Shown one piece after another: positions 12,101 through 22,243 of a stretch of 64,000 bases of DNA. The notes beneath the pieces were generated by a model. The model had not been told where the DNA came from, did no database searches, and saw only the letters and a list, made by a program, of their open reading frames with translations. The stretch lies in the NCBI GenBank assembly GCA_973895155.1, contig OZ316895.1, positions 15,810,001 through 15,874,000 of the forward strand. The letters are read 5' to 3'. The stretch's first letter is position 1. Each line of letters starts with the position of its first letter. A program made the translations under genes and the position numbers. The stretch comes from Marsupella aquatica (taxonomy: Eukaryota > Marchantiophyta).

Positions 12101-15100
12101 GGTGCCCTAGAGGTTTGTCCGTCCCTGAGGGATCGTTGATATAGCTCTTTAAGGTGTTGTGGGATTCTACAGTTTCTGGCTAGGTGGTTGGTCATGCCAC
12201 ATGCATGGCATTTTGGGCGTTCCCGTTGTGGTCGGGATTGTGACCAATCATTTCGGCGGTTGTTGTTATATGTTCTTCCACCGCCGCGTCCTCCGCGTCC
12301 GCTACGTCCGCCTCGTCCTCCTCGTCCTCCTCGTCCACGAAAAGTTTGTTGGGAGTTATATTGTGGACGTTGGTTATAGAAACTCCCCCTGTTGTGCGTG
12401 TTTCTCCGGTTGCTATTCTTAGTGCGTTTAATGCCTTGCCTCGATGTGGAGGGTTCATCATTTTCTATGTTATGGGTTTCATTCTGTTGTCCTGAGGGCA
12501 TTGTGCCCGCAGGTCATTTTCTAGAGTTTACGAAAAGAAGTTCTTGGTTTCTTTCGGTGACTAGGAGGTGGGCTATGAGCTCGGAGTATTGCCCGAACTT
12601 CATGTTTCAATACTGTGTTGATAGCCATACATTCGATGAATGAAATGTCGACAAGGTCTTCTCTAGCAGATCCTTGTCTGTGACCGGCTCGCCACATAGT
12701 GCGAGAGTTGAGGTTATTCTAAAGAGTTTGCTATTGTAGGCTGAGATCGAGGTAAAGTCCTGGACTTGCAGGTTTAGCCAGTCTTGCCTGGCTTTAGGTA
12801 ATTCGACCAGTTTCTGATGATCGAATCGGGTCTGTAGGGCTGTCCATAGTTCCCGAGGGGTCGATAGATGCATGTATTGTCTCTGGAGGAATCTATGGAT
12901 ATGGCGTCTCAGGAATACTAGGGCTTTTGATTCGTTGGCTTTAGTTAATGGGTCTGGTTGTGGTTCGCCGACAAGGATGGGTTGAGCAAGCCCTATCGCA
13001 GGGAGTAGGGTTAGTGAGATTAGGTTTTCTCTTAGGTTCATGGACCATTCTAGATAGTTGCCGCCATCTATTTCTAGGGCGGGGAAGTTGAGTTTCTCAA
13101 GGTTGGTCATCTCTAAGGTCCTCGCGTGCAGCGGTGGTGTGCGAGTTTATATATAATATATATAGTCAAAAGACAATGCACATTTGCCGCATGCAATGGT
13201 GGAGAAAAGGTTGAGGAGATCAATCTAGGTCACTAGCGAGTAAAGCAGGAATGTTTGGGTTTTTTCAGAATTTAGGGTTTGCACTTATTAGGTTGGTTTT
13301 CTTTGTGAATCTATAACTGCAAGGTTTCCTTTGTATTAGCTCTTTCCTTTGTTAAACTGTGCAGTTATCCAGTTGTGCACTTAGGGTTGCAGCTTTGTAA
13401 AGTAAATTTTTCTTTGTTATGGAATGCACTTATGGAGGTTTTGCGGTTATATGCACTTAGATGGTTAAGTGCTTGGGTTTCTTTGTGTGCAAGAAATGAC
13501 TTTGTAAAATTGTGCAATTGAGGAGGGTGGTTTGCTTATCGGTTTTCCCTCGTTATTCTTCCTTGCATTGTTGCGCAATTTGACACCTCAGTTGTGCTTG
13601 CTTGGCAGCGCCCCGGTTCCTCCTTGTTTGCACATCGATCTTGGTTTCCTCCTGCAGTCGAGCGTTTCGACTCCGTGGTCTCTTAGGGCTCGTGTGTTTT
13701 TGAATCTGTAATTCTTGCTCTCGCTATCCTTATGCTGCTTTCAATGTCGGGGCTCTCATTCTTATGGTGTCCCTTTTGAATTCCTTCAACGAGTTGTGAC
13801 AGCATCGGCTGTCTTCGGCTTCAGGTTTCTACTCGCTCTCGGTTTTGCCTGCTTCTCTTCTCACTGTATCTTCCCCTCGCTAAGTCGAAGTCCTTGGGCC
13901 GATGCTACTTTCAATCTTTCTATTCCTTCTCAATCTCTTCACGATTTCTCGTTTCGCCATGGCTATTGTTAATTTCCTGCGCTTCCTCTTTCTTCGATTT
14001 TCGAAAGGGCTCCTTTTCGCTCAGAAATCTTGTCGCTCCTTTTCGATCTCAAGGTCGCTAAATGATACTCTCGCTGATTGTGATTCAGTCATCAGCTTCG
14101 CACCCTTTCGCTTCGCTTTCCTTTCTCCTTCGATTTTCTAAGATGTCTTAGGTTAATCGTTGCACGGCCTTTCGCTCGAAAAAAAAATTTGCATTCTTCC
14201 TCGGGCATTCATCGCCCCTATCCTCTCCTTTAAGCCTTATCGATCTGTTTCCTTATCTGCTATCCTTATCAGAATTTGTTTCGTTTCTTCTCAGATTTAA
14301 ACGTCGTTTCCAGAGGGGTTTCTTCACCTTCGATCCTTATTGTTTCTCGCTTCAATCCTTAATACTTTCGATTCTCTTTGTCAGCGCCTTATCATGTTTG
14401 TTGCCAGTGCTTTCTCTCGCACCGACTCATTTCTCGATTCTTGCTTAATCGTTTTCTCTCGCTCTCTCACCTGCCTCTTTAAGTGATCTTCGATGTCCTT
14501 ATGAATTGACGATCTTTCCTAAGGAAAAACGAGACCCATGTGCTCCATCTCTTATCACGCTTTGTATTCCATTCAGCATAAAAAAATTCAATTCTCCATG
14601 GTCTTCTCTTTCTCCTTTTCGGCTCCGCTGGCTGAGACCTCGTGCTGATAACGTGTGATAATAGAATGAGAATGAATATCTGAATAGCCATGAGTGGTGG
14701 TACATATAGTCATGTCTGGTGACCGGCTGGTCCGGTCATCCGGCTAGAGGTAGTGGTGGTACATATAGTCATGTCTGGTGACCGGCTGGTCCGGTCATCC
14801 GGCTAGAGGTAGAGTCTAACAGCTTGGACTTTGTAAGGTCATTATTACTATAACTCATCTTGTGCCCTTTGGGTCTTTGTGCAATGACGTCTTTTGCATA
14901 ATGTCTTCTTTTATGCAATGACATCTTTTGCACAATAATATCTTCTAATGTCATCTTTATGCACTAACATCTTTTATGCATTCACATCTTTACACAACAA
15001 CCTCCTTTTGGGCAATGGCATTTTTATAACAATGTTGTCTTATATGCAACAACATTTTTTGTGTGCATGAGGCACAGGTTTCGAGGTAGTGATCAAATAA

Positions 15101-17601
15101 GTACTCAGCTCTCTAAACTTGTTATCCCTAAGCTCACAAACTTAAAATGATGGATTTTGAAAGTCTGGGTATACATGTATTTAAAAGGTGTTGAAATTGG
15201 AGTAGATCCATCAAGGGGTTATTATCTGATCAGCCTTTTTGGTTCTCCTCAAATAATGTATGCTATAATACTTTTCTTGTTTTCGTATTGTACTCTATTG
15301 CATTGCAGCTGGTAGGTACCCAGAATGGAAGTTGTACATTCAGACCATGGAGCCTGAGGACCAAGAAAAATTTGAATTTGATCCTTTGGATGTTACAAAG
15401 ATCTGGCCAGAGGATCTATTCCCCTTAAAGCCAGTTGGACTCTTGGTTCTCAACAAAAACATTGATAACTTCTTTGCAGAGAATGAACAACTTGCATTTT
15501 GTCCGTCAGTTGTGGTTCCAGGGATTTATTATAGTGATGACAGAGTCCTTCAAGCCCGGCTCTTCTCTTATGCAGGTGGGTTTAACCATCGACCTTGCAA
15601 GCCACCTACTTTAGCTGATATTATTTGAATTTGGGCTACTTGTGCAATGCAACTATTTTAGTAACCCAACCACCTTAAAAGGAATTCCCTTGCTTGTTTT
15701 TCTAAAGATTTAACTTGTATTATAGTTTAAACCACCACTGGCCATATAAAAGGAAAAGTGTCCAAGATTGCTTGTTTTTTCACATTTCTCTCCTCTACCA
15801 TGAGACTTTGCTCCAAAATTTCAGGAAAATTACTCAAATTGGGAAATATGGTGTAACCAGGTTTTTGTCATGGCTAGTGGCTCTGAGAAACCCTGAGTGA
15901 TTGACATTATGGATATTATCTGCCTAATGAGGATTTCATTCTAAAAACAAGCAAAAGTGGATGTGAAAAAACAACAATAAACTATGTTGTTTTGATCAAA
16001 CCTGTTTTGACTATTGCCACATATTGGTACATACCAGTAACATGTCAAGTTCCAAAGACAATCGGAGTTTCACCAACACACCTTCAATGCGATGATAGTG
16101 GATCACATCTGAGATAAATAATGCAGCTGGATCACCATCCTCCTGCCCTCCCTTCTCCATGCACCCATCATTTTGGAGTATGGTGTACTTCGTTTGAAAG
16201 CTTTGCAATCTAACACAATCTTTGTGAATAGTTTGTTGTTGAGGTGGGTCAGCTGGCATGTGCATGAGCCTGATCTTTGCTTGACAAGGCTGAAGACAGT
16301 AACATGGGGCAGTGGGACATGCTCAATTGATAAAAGTGTTAATAACTCAGGATGAAATAAGGGATGAGTGCACTATGCTAAGCTTAATGAATTGCTTTTT
16401 ACACCTCATGAAGGTCTGAAACAAATAGTTATCAAATGGTGTACACAATTTCTGAGAGTCTGAGACCTTGACTACTTACAAGTTGACAGGTAGGGCAGAA
16501 TTTGCATAACCTTCAATTTGATCAGGCTACTGCCTTGACATACACTTTGTTTAGGCTACAGGCTTTGCCCTTGCTCCGGTCAGGTTGCAGTGTCCATTGT
16601 TGTGGGTTCACTAATTAGATTGGTGTACCCTGGTTGTAGCGTAGATTTTATATGGTTCCCTTGATCATAAGCACCCATTTAATGTAACAACAAAAGTTGT
16701 TTCTCAGGATTATTTGAAGGGACAATAGTCAGAACATCCTAAAAATGGGTTGTATTGGTTTTTTTAATGAGTATGCTCCTTTGTTATCTAAGTAAAATGC
16801 CCCTGTAGGGTATCCAAAATAATTATTTATCTTTGCTCAATACTATGAAGTTCATTGAACTGTCACACCAGAATGTTGAGTACCCTAGAAAAGAGTATGT
16901 GACGATTGAATGTACTTCAATATACTTCATGCTAGATACATGGATGTGCGATAGATGAGAAAACATGATGAGTATGCTTCAATACACTTAATCATAGTAT
17001 TTAGCAAGAGCATAAATTGTCGGGAGTTGATGTATCATACAAATATGCTGAAGTACCCTAAAACAAGAGCATATCACACACTCTCATCACAGTTCCTTAA
17101 TATGACCATTCTCATAAAGCAACTCACATTTGTTGGACCTAATATTGCCCAACAGATGCACAACGCCACAGATTGGGACCCAATTATCTGCAACTACCAG
17201 TGAATGCACCCAAGTGCCCATATCGTAACAATCATCATGACGGATTAATGAACACGGTTTACCGCGATGAGGAAGTAAATTATTTTCCATCCAGGTTTGA
17301 CCCTGTTTGCCACTCTGAGACAGCACCTATGCCTTCCACTGTAGTCACTGGGCGGCGGGGAAGGGTCGCACAACAGGATAAGGCCAACAATTTTGGACAG
17401 GCAGGAGATAGGTTTAGGTCATGGTCATTAGACAGGCAGGAGAGATTTATTAAACTTTGGGTCTCTCATTTGTCTGATCCCAAAATTACCCCTGAGATTA
17501 GACAGATCTGGCTCGGTCATTGGTCTCAATGCTCAGTGGAACTGGGTGACAAACTTGTCAACGGTCTTCAAGCCATAGCCAGCTTGTCCATGCCCACTTA
17601 G
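6179..17601 (+). CDS. CAT: Catalase, interrupted by a Copia element and with frame lesions in exon 2
   Basis: Peroxisomal haem catalase (2 H2O2 to O2 and water). Exons: 6179-6433 (starts MDPTKF; contains the catalytic-His segment [12 protein letters not shown]), 6438-6781 ([13 protein letters not shown] with the conserved Asn, then SHHPECMHM), 7348-7529 ([12 protein letters not shown] to NHSHATKDL), 15309-15575 ([10 protein letters not shown] to proximal-haem LFSYA) and 17156-17601 ([13 protein letters not shown] to the stop). Exons 3 to 5 join cleanly in phases 1 and 1. Exon 1 to exon 3 does not: four extra bases (tgat, 6434-6437), one missing base near 6693, and one extra T before the apparent GC donor at 6782. 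Intron 3 (7530-15308) holds the Copia element; intron 4 holds a MITE. The C-terminus ends ASLSMPT, without a clear peroxisomal tripeptide. It could be a pseudogene, or an intact gene with assembly errors in exon 2. Confidence 0.85.
6438..6781 (+). pseudogene. CAT: Catalase exon 2 with disrupted frame
   Basis: Catalase similarity is continuous here but spreads over more than one frame. The exon 1 frame meets TGA at 6434-6436. The catalase frame resumes at 6438 and runs to about 6692, then continues one base shifted ([10 protein letters not shown]) to 6781. The 3' end CAG followed by GCAAAT looks like a GC-AG donor but is one base out of phase with the GCAT start of exon 3 at 7348. Two of the three faults lie in short homopolymers (GG and TTT), the usual places of sequencing error. 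Confidence 0.7.
8041..8045. repeat. Target-site duplication GCTTG (left)
   Basis: GCTTG directly abuts the left LTR and is repeated at 14822-14826 after the right LTR. A five-base duplication is standard for Copia integration and fixes the element ends. Confidence 0.9.
8046..8150 (-). repeat. 3' LTR (left copy), 105 bp
   Basis: Begins TGTGATAATGG and ends GAGTCTAACA on the plus strand; the ends are TGT and ACA. Only 105 bp, short for Copia. Compared with the right copy it has a G/A difference near the outer end, a one-base indel (GAAATC versus GAATATC), a small change at GGCTTAGGTC, and it lacks the 59-bp duplication. Confidence 0.9.
8151..8160 (-). promoter_or_regulatory. Polypurine tract
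   Basis: Read on the minus strand, CAAAGGGGAG lies immediately upstream of the 3' LTR, the position and composition of the primer for plus-strand DNA synthesis in LTR elements. Confidence 0.75.
8462..10396 (-). pseudogene. Copia reverse transcriptase-RNase H region
   Basis: From the minus strand: reverse transcriptase with the first catalytic segment [29 protein letters not shown] and the YVDD active site in [11 protein letters not shown], followed by Copia RNase H with [15 protein letters not shown] and the SEILALHEA acidic segment. A TAG at 8726-8728 interrupts RNase H. The same frame then continues through DNATCIQQ and the typical ending [13 protein letters not shown] to a stop at 8462. 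The region is in frame with the integrase part except for TGA at 10397-10399. An intact element would make all of this from a single gag-pol polyprotein. Confidence 0.9.
10397..11640 (-). pseudogene. Copia integrase region
   Basis: Shows the N-terminal HHCC zinc-binding motif (WHARLGHPG to CTACSRGKL) and the DDE catalytic core: Asp in HADVCGP, Asp in [10 protein letters not shown] and Glu in [10 protein letters not shown]. The following segment [13 protein letters not shown] is typical of the Copia integrase C-terminus. The frame continues left of the first Met into GFYVTHIEC, where it meets the protease-side frame one base out of register near 11640. It ends at TGA 10397-10399, after which the same frame runs on into reverse transcriptase. 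Confidence 0.9.
11614..12501 (-). pseudogene. Copia gag C-terminus (zinc knuckle) and protease
   Basis: The segment begins with a basic, glycine-rich stretch (repeated RGGRGG) followed by a CCHC nucleocapsid knuckle, [14 protein letters not shown]. The protease active-site region reads [12 protein letters not shown]; the D-N-A triad differs from the common D-S/T-G/A. The frame equals that of the N-terminal gag segment (12607-13110) but is separated from it by stops at 12607-12609 and 12514-12516. It ends at TAA 11614-11616, just past the one-base frameshift into integrase. Confidence 0.85.
12514..13110 (-). pseudogene. Copia gag N-terminal domain
   Basis: Starts [20 protein letters not shown], with the W-x-M-N-L and [13 protein letters not shown] segments typical of the Copia gag (UBN2/retrotran_gag) domain. 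The frame is open to TGA at 12607-12609. It then continues with recognisable gag text ([19 protein letters not shown]) to a second TGA at 12514-12516, after which the knuckle segment follows in the same frame. Gag packages element RNA in cytoplasmic particles. Confidence 0.85.
13111..14633 (-). other. Long untranslated leader of the Copia element
   Basis: About 1.5 kb separates the putative primer-binding site from gag. I see no protein similarity here. The plus-strand text is CT-rich with many CTTTCG and TTCGATT-like words from 13700 to 14480. From 13260 to 13580 the word TGCACTTA and variants recur. This is unusually long for Copia, whose leaders are often near 100 bases. Confidence 0.6.
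14634..14653 (-). promoter_or_regulatory. Putative primer-binding site
   Basis: Immediately inside the 5' LTR, the minus strand reads CGTTATCAGCACGAGGTCTC. Its TTATCAGCACGAG core resembles the sequence I know next to many plant Copia 5' LTRs, where part of a methionine tRNA is thought to prime reverse transcription. The assignment rests on position and that resemblance. Confidence 0.5.
14654..14821 (-). repeat. 5' LTR (right copy), 168 bp with internal 59-bp duplication
   Basis: Matches the left LTR end to end but contains two consecutive copies of a 59-bp unit (14694-14752 and 14753-14811), each beginning GTGGTGGTAC and ending CTAGAGGTA. The two units are identical by eye. The promoter for the element transcript should lie here. 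Confidence 0.9.
14822..14826. repeat. Target-site duplication GCTTG (right)
   Basis: Exact repeat of 8041-8045 directly after the right LTR. Confidence 0.9.
15735..15880. mobile_element. MITE-like element (copy 2), in catalase intron 4
   Basis: A 146-bp element with ends CCACTGGCCAT and CATGGCTAGTGG. It is the same family as 4735-4894 but in opposite orientation, with conserved blocks TTTGCTCCA, TCTCCTCTACC and TTTTGTCATGGCTAGTGG. Noncoding. Confidence 0.65.
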
Positions 17602-20040
17602 TTCTTGATGAGTGACTGCTAGTTTTCAAGGGGACGGTATACTTGTAGGGGAAAACTATGATTGAATTATGAAAATAAGATATAGCTGAAACTGCATGTA
17701 GAATAACCCTTGGACAATAACTACTGAATATGCAAACAACATGTAGCTAACAATTCATCAACCATCATGTCCTTTACCATTCATGCTTATAATCCTTTTG
17801 CTATGTATTGTCAAATTTGAAATGGATGTGTCTGCTATCTGGAGAATGATAATATGCATGTCATCTCCTTGGCCATATACTGTAGTATATAGTATATATC
17901 CCTGGCTGAGGCTTGAAGACTTAACTTGTAATTACATATTGTCATTATAATTGCATTATTGAGTCATGGGATTTGTGTTGTGTTCTTTCTGACTCAATAT
18001 TTGGGGTTACACTAATTGTAAAATATAAGTGTTCTCTCTCCCTATTTCACATTATTGAAGGCCCTTCTACGTGCAATGATGAAATCAAGGATGAAATGTA
18101 TCATGGCTTTGGTGCACTTTCACCCTTGCACAATAAATTTTTTCTTGGTATGCAAACTTTCTGAAAAGGGCCACCCAATACCAGCATGGAATTCCATCAT
18201 ATTGTTACAAATTCTGATCTCAAGCTGTTCAAAGGAATTCCAATTTACCACAGACAAGCTCTCAAAGCTCCATGCCCACTTTGTGACCTCCAAGGTTTGG
18301 ATCATAATCATGTACGAGCTATATTGAAGAAGCCCCTCTGCTGGTCCACGATCACCAACATCCATTCAATTGCAAGTTCTAATTCAAAACTTACCATGTA
18401 GAGTAGGTCCAAGTTTCATTATATATGTGAAGTATATCAAGACTTGACAACTATTTTCAGTGGAGATATTTGAATCCCCCTATTTTCTCTCCTTCCCTCT
18501 CTAGAGTGTCTTTTCAAGTAGTGTCATAAAGGTGTCAAAGTGTTCCCAAGCTAGCCAGGGCAGACAAACAGTAGCTCCTTCCTTCCTTTTGTCTGCCTGT
18601 TTGTCCACAAGGACAGATACAAGGTGATCCAGGGAAATATATATATGGCCATATGTGATAATGTTTGGATGTGAGACTCAGAAAGGGCTACAAGTTGAGG
18701 TTTGACTAGATATCATATATGATATGTCATAATGTTTAGATGTGAGGGTTACTCGAGTGTATATGTGGCAATTGTAAACATAGAAATGACAGTTGAGGTC
18801 CCTTTTCCACCTGGCTTTTCCTGGTCTAATCTAAAATACTCATTCTGAGTAAAGGAAACCCCTTTGCTCAGACTTTTGTAAGCCTTTTCCCACACTTGCC
18901 TACCCCACTAGCTTTCCCCCACTAGTTGTGTGGGTTTAAATTTGTTTTCAGGTTAGGTTCCCTGGGTTTAGCTTGAAAGCTAATAAGCTTTCCTCTAAAT
19001 TAATAAAAAATAGATTTTGTTTATAGTGTGTCTGGCTAGTTCCTTAGGTTGTTTTGGTCATCTACCATATCTGTATGGTAGTTGTCTCCAAGTGTGTTCC
19101 ATTCCGTTTCTAACCCTAAAAGGAGGGGGCACTGGCTGGGGAGAAGGACACGCTTTGCGCTGGCGACATACCTCCAGTAGACCTGCAATATGATGCATTG
19201 AACCTATAGCCTGAAGAACAAGCTTAGCCTTACCAGTTTCATACTGTGTTCCCCTTCTCAGCCACATGCTACAATACCCTTTGGGCTTTCCCTGCAAGGA
19301 TAGTAGGATGATTTACAGAACACTCCGTCCGGCTTGTTGCTGGACACAGATTGGTACTAAATTGGCGCACTTCTTACTTTCCAGCAACTATTTCTAACAC
19401 AATTATGTGGGAAAAACTTGTTGGGTTGTGGAGCTAAAAATGCATACCCTGTCGAACCCTTAAAATAATAAATTTAGATGTGTGCGATGTCCGTTTGCAC
19501 TAATTCATGCTGAATTTGGTCATCGCAGAAATGACCAGTGCATGCAGCGTGCGAGCCAAAAGAAACAATTGTGCTTATCCCTTCATCGGAGACATCTGTA
19601 CAGGGACATGCAAAGAATGCTCAAAATAATCTCCAAAGTGTGTTTGTACTGTACTTTGTCCACTTCGGCTAACCTGACCAATGTGGCTACAGTAGTAATA
19701 AGGACTGTACATGCACTGCATTGTGTGCATTTTCGTGAACCTCACCAATGTGGTTACCTGTCAGATCATTGACATGAGCGGGGCACCTGCACCATTGGCG
19801 ATTTGATTTGGCTGAGTGTTGGAGCAGGTAAAACCGTCGACCAACGAAAGCTCTGCAAATTGGGGCAACGTCTGTCCGCGTTGCCCCAAAGGGTGCTACA
19901 GTAGTAGTAGTAGCTCCAGACTAGAGACCAACCAAAAAACAAAGCCTCCAAAAAACGGGACCAACCTCCGTGAGCAACGAGAACCCCCAAAACACAAAAT
20001 TGTAGAACCCAGAAAATAAGCAATCCACCCGGAAGGGACC
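17602..20040. other. Spacer downstream of catalase
   Basis: The first few hundred bases are the presumed catalase 3' UTR. I see no gene. A short imperfect duplication around AACCTGACCAATGTGGCTAC occurs at 19671-19690 and 19738-19757. The rest is AT-rich with no convincing frame. Confidence 0.5.
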
Positions 20041-22243
20041 CCTAATCTAGCAAGCTACGACTGTAGTTGGCGGCGGGTTCGCTGAGGACGGGTCCAGACA
20101 ATCCAATCGCCCTTCGAGATCGTCGGCAGAAATGTTTCGCGAGTTTCGTACTGACACGTGCTGACGCGCTTGTGTGGCCCGTTTTGGTTTGGAGGGAGCC
20201 GAGGGACCTTGGTAGCGGACTCGCCGCCCGAAAACGCTTTGCAGGGGATGGCTCGGGCCAGTTCGGGCCGGGCCGGGCCCGTTGGAGGGAGACCGGGATG
20301 AGTTTTCGAGCTGTCGAGCAGCTGCTAGTCTGCTACTGTATCGGCCGGGTTTCGAACTCACGCCGGTTCTCGGTTCTCCTCGAGGGCTGGGTGGGGCCCC
20401 CGGTCGGTCACATCTTCTTCATCATTCCCATCCGTATGAAGGAGGAAAAGGACGCCGAGGCGGAGAGGGGAGGCAAAAGGGGGAAAGGGAAACAAGAGGG
20501 GGAAGGGGAAGGGGAAGGGAGCGGAGGAGGAAATTCTTCGCCAAGGAGGAGGAAATTCTTCGCCAAGGAGGAGGAGAGAGCCGAGCGGCGTGTGGAATGC
20601 TCGAGGAGATCGAAGCAGGGGCGTCGAGAGCGACGACGACGGGGCAGAGGATCTATCCTCACGAGACCTCCATCAAGTAACGGTAGGAAGGAAGGGGTTG
20701 ATGATGCCCTGGCGTTCAGGGCCGTGAGGAGGAGGAAAGAGGAGGAGGAGGAGGAGGAGGAAGAGACTTGGGAGCGGTACGAAGAGGAGGGAGGAGCTGT
20801 GTTGTTGCAGTAGGGTAACTGTGCAGGGCTTTTTGCGGGCGTGGGGATTAAATCGAATTCTTGAGGGGATTCGGAAAGGCCACGATTAGGGGTGAGATGG
20901 TGCGAGATTGAAATTGCTTGTAGGGATTACGGAGTAGAATTTTAGATGGTGCGGCACTTGATTTGAGAAGCTGTCTCGAGTAGGAATTTGGAAACGTCTG
21001 TTCTCGCCGTCGATTTCGGCGTTGAACGTGGTTCGTTCTGGTTCGATAGTGCGTGACCGGGTGATTGATTTGATCGGGGAGGTTTCTGAACGTATGTACT
21101 GCGAGCTAGAGGGACAGGACGCCGACGATTGGAGTGGGACTATCGCGCGGTTTAGTTTTTGGTGAATCTGAAGCTGCTTCATCTCCACTCCCTGACTCTC
21201 GATTCCGTAGTTTGTGCTCGGTTGACGCTGACGAGAATTGGAATTTGGTGGGTGAAAGTCTGCATGGTTTCCTCTGAGTGAATGGCCGGCTCGGCGCTGG
21301 TAGTGCGTGACGACAGTATCTACCTCTTTTGGTAGCCTTTCCAATCTGCCCCGCAACATCCTGACTTATCGGAGGCGCAGGTAGATGTTCCTCTTACTCC
21401 CGATTGGCTTCGCTTGTGTGTATGTCAGTTCTGCCAGTGTTACCTAGTTTTGAATGCAGAGCAGTAGGTACCCCCGTTGAGTCCAATCTCGTGGAACTTT
21501 TGTGAGTGAGTTCACGCTTTTCATATCTGTTGCGATTTTTGTCGACATTACGTCGCAGCTTCCTATTTTGACCTCCGGTTCAGAAAATGTGAATTGCATT
21601 GTGTTTCTGTGGCAACGGTATTCGATTCTTGTGTGCTACTGCGTCCCTCATGGCTACCGCAGGGCCTGCGTTTTTGAGTTAAATCGTTTTTCAAGCTCGA
21701 CTTGGTGTTGATCTGTTCCTACTGTACCGGAACGACAAACATTTACGACGGATTATTGTTCTACCAGCCTTGTCGAGTCGTTGCAAAACGTGGCCTCTCG
21801 CATTTAGACCTATAGTTTATAGAATCCATGGCGAACAGTGCTTGAGCAGGAGGCCCGAGGTTTTATTTAATATTCATTTTGTTTCATGTTGTTATTCGTC
21901 GCATTTGTCATTACTTTATCGGTGCTTGCGTCATTTTCCTTTACTCGTCAATCCTGCACATCCCCTTGTAGGGTTTTTGGTTGTATCGTTTGGAATGAGC
22001 AGCCGGTTCTTCTGCTTCGATCTGAGTGGCCTTAGTTTTTGTCCCATCTACTTCTCCGTTACTTTCTCGTTGTTCAGATTCACCTCGTCATCTCATTGTC
22101 TCCGTTAGCAGTACGTTAGTATCTCCTCTCGTTTGTACTTTTCGAAACCCCGTGTCTTGTTTTGGGTATTATTTGACAGGATCCTGATTTATACTTTCAA
22201 TCATAATCCTGTTCCGTTGCTCGTTACTACAGTAAGTATAAAG
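20041..22243 (+). promoter_or_regulatory. GC/GA-rich promoter and leader region of the BAG6-like gene
   Basis: Composition changes sharply here. 20050-20400 is GC-rich (GGGCCGGGCCGGGCCC near 20265-20280), and 20440-20790 is a GA-rich purine tract with a directly repeated GGAGGAGGAAATTCTTCG. Long open frames in this stretch are low-complexity and do not look like genes. An acceptor-like CTACAG at 22226-22231 just before the ATG at 22244 suggests a 5' UTR intron. Confidence 0.4.

Larger units (their letters stand above)
8046..14821 (-). mobile_element. Ty1/Copia LTR retrotransposon inside catalase intron 3
   Basis: A 6776-bp element on the minus strand, antisense to catalase. Both LTRs (8046-8150 and 14654-14821) run TGTGATAAT to CTAACA on the plus strand, and GCTTG is duplicated on both sides. 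The internal order on the minus strand is leader, gag with zinc knuckle, protease, integrase, reverse transcriptase and RNase H. Integrase before reverse transcriptase defines Copia. Coding is broken by stops at 12607-12609, 12514-12516, 10397-10399 and 8726-8728 and by a one-base frameshift near 11640, so this copy cannot make its own gag-pol. LTRs are nonetheless nearly identical in shared bases. Unusual traits are the very short LTRs and the 1.5-kb untranslated leader. Confidence 0.95.

Noticed and set aside
12514-12609. Possible programmed stop-codon readthrough in gag
   Set aside because: Further stops and a frameshift in pol, and TGA codons compatible with CGA decay, fit random decay better than recoding.
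11531-12643. Several plus-strand frames of 80-100 codons
   Set aside because: They are the antisense of Copia gag, protease and integrase; the minus-strand frames carry the zinc knuckle, protease and integrase motifs.
20340-20375. Possible tRNA T-arm (GGGTTTCGAACTC)
   Set aside because: No matching A box or cloverleaf could be formed around it.
20067-20813. Plus-strand frame of 248 codons, and antisense frame 20047-20361
   Set aside because: Low-complexity Glu/Arg/Gly text created by the GA- and GC-rich leader; no domain, and frames on both strands are open for the same compositional reason.
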